This document shows, piece after piece, positions 43,347 through 46,353 of a stretch of DNA of 46,353 nt. The notes under the pieces were generated by a model. That model was not told the origin of the DNA, ran no database searches, and saw nothing but the letters and a program-made list of their open reading frames with translations. The DNA lies in assembly GCA_017472965.1 (NCBI GenBank), contig JAFUNR010000054.1, positions 1-46,353 of the forward strand, read 5' to 3'. Both the position numbers and the translations under genes were made by a program. Every line of letters starts with the position of its first letter. Position 1 is the stretch's first letter. Origin of the DNA: Oscillospiraceae bacterium (GTDB lineage Bacteria; Bacillota; Clostridia; Oscillospirales; Ruminococcaceae).

Positions 43347-44546
43347 TTACAGCGGCAGATCTTTTTTCTGGAAGCGGAATTTTCCAATCGCATAGGACAC
43401 AATAGCGATACCTGCAAGGACACAGAGCTTCCAAACGAAATCGTAGTTTACATCGCCACTACCAACGGTAGCAAGGGCCTTAATATCATAAAGGCCAACA
43501 AGCGTCAGCTTGTTGAAGATACCAAGTTCCTCGATACCAACCCCCATATTGACCATATCCTCCGAGCCAAATATTCCCAGCAGAGATGCAATGAAGCACC
43601 ACACCGCAATACCGCCGCCAAAAGCCGTAGCCTTTTTACTCTGATTAAACAGACAGCTGCCCATGTAGCACAGACCGCCAATAGCTTCAATCAGTACATA
43701 CATACCGCCGTAGAGTGCTGCATTCATGGCAATGTTGCTTTCACCTGTCAGCACCGTGGATGCTGCAATACGCACCCCACAGCCAAGCATACAGATGATA
43801 AGCGGCGCAAGAATCAGGAAAATCGCCTGTGTATTGGCAACAGCGCTTCGCTTGGTCGGTGTTGCCAGAACATAAGCCATAGAGCCGCAGTCCACTTGGC
43901 TGGCAATCAAGGAATTGCCCACGATCACAACGAAGATCAGCAGAGGAATAAGACCCATAACGGTAAAATACATCTTATTCAGCATAGAAGTTCTGTCCAT
44001 TTTTGCCATCTTATTAAACTGGTCGGCATCCATTCCCATGCCAGAGATCATAGTGGACATCATTTCATCAATGCTTAACTCTTCATCGGAGAACACGCCT
44101 TTTTCATCGCTGAGGGCATAGATGTATTCAAACTGCTCCACATAGCTGTCAACGGAACCATCCGCTTCAGTCAGCACGGCAATAGAATCTGCAAAGACAT
44201 CGGAGCTGAGTTTCAAATCCTCTGACTGGCTGCCGATCATTTCAAAAACGGTATCATAGGTACTACGATCATCGGTTTCCAGGAAGTCATCTACAGACAA
44301 TTCCGTTCCCGTCATCTGTTTATAGGCTGCCATAGCAAAAAGGTGGCTGTAAAATTGCTCCTGTGCATCCTCGATATCCACCGCAGGGGATGTGGTGGTG
44401 CCCATCATATTCATAGCGGCGGTAATCACTGTTGTGATCATACAGAAGATAAGCGTGATCACAACGGCCAGCACAAGGTTGGACTTGATATTCTGTTTCA
44501 TCAACGGAACAGAAAAGTGTTTAGCGGTTTTTGTATTATTTCCCAT
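43347..44546 (-). CDS. ABC-2-type transporter permease
   Basis: 399 residues with six or so membrane segments: one near 25-45, a long extracytoplasmic loop of about 150 residues rich in acidic residues, then five segments from about 205 (FTVMGLIPLLIFVVIVGNSLIASQ onward). This is the layout of ABC-2 exporter permeases. The start overlaps the preceding ATPase gene by 11 bases. With the two ATPases upstream it should form an exporter of peptide, lantibiotic-like or drug substrates. Confidence 0.87.
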   Translation of the reverse strand: MGNNTKTAKHFSVPLMKQNIKSNLVLAVVITLIFCMITTVITAAMNMMGTTTSPAVDIEDAQEQFYSHLFAMAAYKQMTGTELSVDDFLETDDRSTYDTVFEMIGSQSEDLKLSSDVFADSIAVLTEADGSVDSYVEQFEYIYALSDEKGVFSDEELSIDEMMSTMISGMGMDADQFNKMAKMDRTSMLNKMYFTVMGLIPLLIFVVIVGNSLIASQVDCGSMAYVLATPTKRSAVANTQAIFLILAPLIICMLGCGVRIAASTVLTGESNIAMNAALYGGMYVLIEAIGGLCYMGSCLFNQSKKATAFGGGIAVWCFIASLLGIFGSEDMVNMGVGIEELGIFNKLTLVGLYDIKALATVGSGDVNYDFVWKLCVLAGIAIVSYAIGKFRFQKKDLPL

Positions 44547-45450
44547 CGGGGGCTGCTCCTTTCTTAAACGCTTCCCGGAATTTCTTTTCCAAGGTTTCGT
44601 GTTCCTCGGAAAGCCGGGTCAGCGGATAACAATTCAACTGAACAAGCATTTTCTTGATTTGCGCAATATCTACGGTAATATTGCAGCCGGATTCCTTCTC
44701 CTGTACACAATGGGCAAAATCGCATTGTGCCATAAAGGCATCACGATCAACACCGTTTTTGAACAGAACATGGAAATGCTTTGTCGGCTCGTGGCGCATG
44801 GCATGAACATCCATAATATCAATCAGATGCCCGTCCTTGATCATGGCAGCTTTGTCGCAGACACCTTCAATTTCTTCAAAGATATGGCTGGACATGAAAA
44901 TCGTTTTGCCCTTGGCTTTTTCCTCACGAATCAGATCAAGGAACACTTCACGCATCAGCGGGTCAAGTCCGGTGGTCGGCTCGTCAAGAATCAATATCTC
45001 ACGGTCTCCCATGAGCGCTGCCACAAGTGCCGTTTTCTGTTTCATGCCTTTTGACATTCGCTTGAGATTGGCAGAGGGGTCAAGCTGAAGCAGCTTGATC
45101 AGCTTGTTCATATAAGTAAAGTCCGTAATGCCCAGATACTCCGCCTGCAGTTTCAGGAAATCCGTTCCTGTGCGAAGTCCGGGGAACGCAATCTCACCGG
45201 GAACATAGCTGACATAAGGTTTGATGGCAATAGAATTGCTCCATGCGTCCATACCCATAATCGTCGAACTGCCTGCATCCGGCTGAATGAAGCCCATCAT
45301 GGAACGGATCGTAGTGGTTTTACCGGAACCGTTGGTGCCGATGTATCCGAATACTTCTCCTTTTTTCACTTCAAGGGAAATATCAAAGATACCGTGCTCA
45401 TGACCGTAATCTTTGGTTAGATGCGCAACTTTTATCATAATATCGCTCAT
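44536..45450 (-). CDS. ABC transporter ATP-binding protein 2
   Basis: 304 residues. Walker A GTNGSGKTT, signature MSKGMKQKTA (a variant of LSGGQ), Walker B ILILDEPTTGLDP, switch His in SSHIFEEIE. The C-terminal 80 residues form an extra domain common in CcmA-type exporter ATPases. GGAGGTG precedes the ATG at 45450, which overlaps the upstream ATPase gene by 4 bases. It is a diverged duplicate of that neighbour; the pair probably works as a heterodimer with the single permease. Confidence 0.92.
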   Translation of the reverse strand: MSDIMIKVAHLTKDYGHEHGIFDISLEVKKGEVFGYIGTNGSGKTTTIRSMMGFIQPDAGSSTIMGMDAWSNSIAIKPYVSYVPGEIAFPGLRTGTDFLKLQAEYLGITDFTYMNKLIKLLQLDPSANLKRMSKGMKQKTALVAALMGDREILILDEPTTGLDPLMREVFLDLIREEKAKGKTIFMSSHIFEEIEGVCDKAAMIKDGHLIDIMDVHAMRHEPTKHFHVLFKNGVDRDAFMAQCDFAHCVQEKESGCNITVDIAQIKKMLVQLNCYPLTRLSEEHETLEKKFREAFKKGAAPDGK

Positions 45451-46353
45451 GATTGCACCTCCCCGAAGTGACGGTCATTCTTATAGAACCCCATAAAATA
45501 ATCTTCCAGCGTAAACGGAATCTCCTGGAACTCTGTCACATTCAGCGGCGTAATATCGGTCAGCAGTCGGTTGATCTGCGCTGCTTCGATCATCACTCTT
45601 GCTCGGAGCTTTTTCTCATTCCTGGAATGGAACAAATACTCCTTACACACAAACGCATCATAGCTGTCCTTATCACTGAAGGAGATGCGATAGATTTTTG
45701 TGCTTCTGTTTTTCAATTCATCTGCAACAAAATCTGCAACAATGCGCCCATCTTTGATGATAGAAATACGGTCACAGCAGGCATCAACCTCATGGAAGAT
45801 GTGAGAGGACAGCAAAATGGTTTTTCCTCTTTTTTTCTCCGATAGAATAAAATCAATAAAGTTTTGCTGCATGATAGGATCAAGGCCGGAAGTCGGTTCG
45901 TCCAGGATCAGAATGTCCGGGTCGTGCAGAAATGCCGTAACAACTGCCAGCTTTCTGCGAACACCCAGACTCATTTTCTCCACACGCATGGATGGATCAA
46001 GCTGAAATCTTTCCAGCAGTTCATTTTTGTATGCTTCATCTTTCACGCGGCGCAGCTTCATTTGCATATCCAAAAATTCTGTCCCGGTCAAGCCCTTCGG
46101 AAAAGCAATTTCACCGGGCAAATAGCCGACAGCGTTTTTTAATTCGTCGGCACAGTTCCAACTGTCACAGCCGAGAATAGAGGTGCTTCCGCTTTGCGGC
46201 TTTGAAAATCCCATCAAATGTCGGATGGTGGTTGTCTTACCGGCGCCGTTCGGGCCGAGAAATCCGTAACACATACCTTGCTCAACTTTTATGGAAACAT
46301 CAAAAACACCTCTGCCGTGACCGTAATCTTTTGTAAGATGGGACACTTCAATA
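45447..46353 (-). CDS. ABC transporter ATP-binding protein 1 (partial, 5' end missing)
   Basis: 302 codons are visible; the start lies beyond the right edge because the frame continues as I-E-V-SHLTKDYGHG. Walker A GPNGAGKTT, signature MSLGVRRKLA (a variant of LSGGQ), Walker B ILILDEPTSGLDP, switch His in SSHIFHEVD. Nearly complete, missing only a few N-terminal residues by comparison with the neighbour. First visible gene of the run. Any regulator and promoter would lie outside the window. Confidence 0.92.
   Translation of the reverse strand, partial: IEVSHLTKDYGHGRGVFDVSIKVEQGMCYGFLGPNGAGKTTTIRHLMGFSKPQSGSTSILGCDSWNCADELKNAVGYLPGEIAFPKGLTGTEFLDMQMKLRRVKDEAYKNELLERFQLDPSMRVEKMSLGVRRKLAVVTAFLHDPDILILDEPTSGLDPIMQQNFIDFILSEKKRGKTILLSSHIFHEVDACCDRISIIKDGRIVADFVADELKNRSTKIYRISFSDKDSYDAFVCKEYLFHSRNEKKLRARVMIEAAQINRLLTDITPLNVTEFQEIPFTLEDYFMGFYKNDRHFGEVQS

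Overview
The window looks like chromosome of a high-GC gut Firmicute of the Faecalibacterium/Gemmiger/Subdoligranulum kind (Oscillospiraceae/Ruminococcaceae). This is inferred from clostridial-type promoters (TTGNNN-17-TATAAT) and AGGAGG ribosome sites, a SecG plus topoisomerase IV-like pair, BspA-type surface proteins, and many small carbohydrate cassettes each with its own AraC regulator. No rRNA, tRNA or CRISPR array was seen.

Layout. 1-3828 (-): a very long secreted protein with a transglutaminase-like core and two kinds of leucine-rich repeat, cut by the left edge. 3988-5831 (+): ChbG/YdjC-type deacetylase, a Lar-like zinc-ribbon protein and a hypothetical protein. 5931-11995 (-): amidohydrolase 1, secG, and a type IIA topoisomerase pair (parC-like, parE-like). 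12197-21732: two AraC + UroD/MtaA-like modules, an amidohydrolase 2 + beta-propeller pair, a MATE exporter and a Gfo/Idh/MocA oxidoreductase. 21813-28500: a second MATE exporter with a terminator-like hairpin in its leader, GH39, GH32, a beta-lactamase-fold hydrolase and a TIM-barrel protein. 28730-33566 (+): an apparent operon of three closely related Gfo/Idh/MocA proteins with an EamA-type transporter between the second and third. 33659-34543 (-): a second beta-lactamase-fold hydrolase.

From about 34.8 kb base composition and codon use change. 34825-39711 is the core of an integrative mobilizable element: large serine recombinase, a small element protein, MobP-type relaxase, MobC, a hairpin-rich oriT candidate, and a structured leader RNA with its own near-consensus promoter and an alternative pairing that could control its terminator. 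39777-46353 (-) is a tightly packed run of similarly non-host-like genes: nitroreductase, MprF-like lysyltransferase domain, membrane-anchored alpha/beta hydrolase, aldo/keto reductase, and an ABC exporter with two ATPases and one permease. The first ATPase runs off the right edge.

How the parts may work together (inference): the carbohydrate genes mostly lack signal peptides, so they would act on imported small glycosides. All four Gfo/Idh/MocA proteins lack the lysine of the family's EKP motif and carry a TH-x-x-GP motif reminiscent of the NAD-dependent glycosidase GH109. They may therefore be redox-type glycosidases rather than plain dehydrogenases. The two observations most worth follow-up are this triplicated, mosaic Gfo array and the leader RNA of the mobilization operon.
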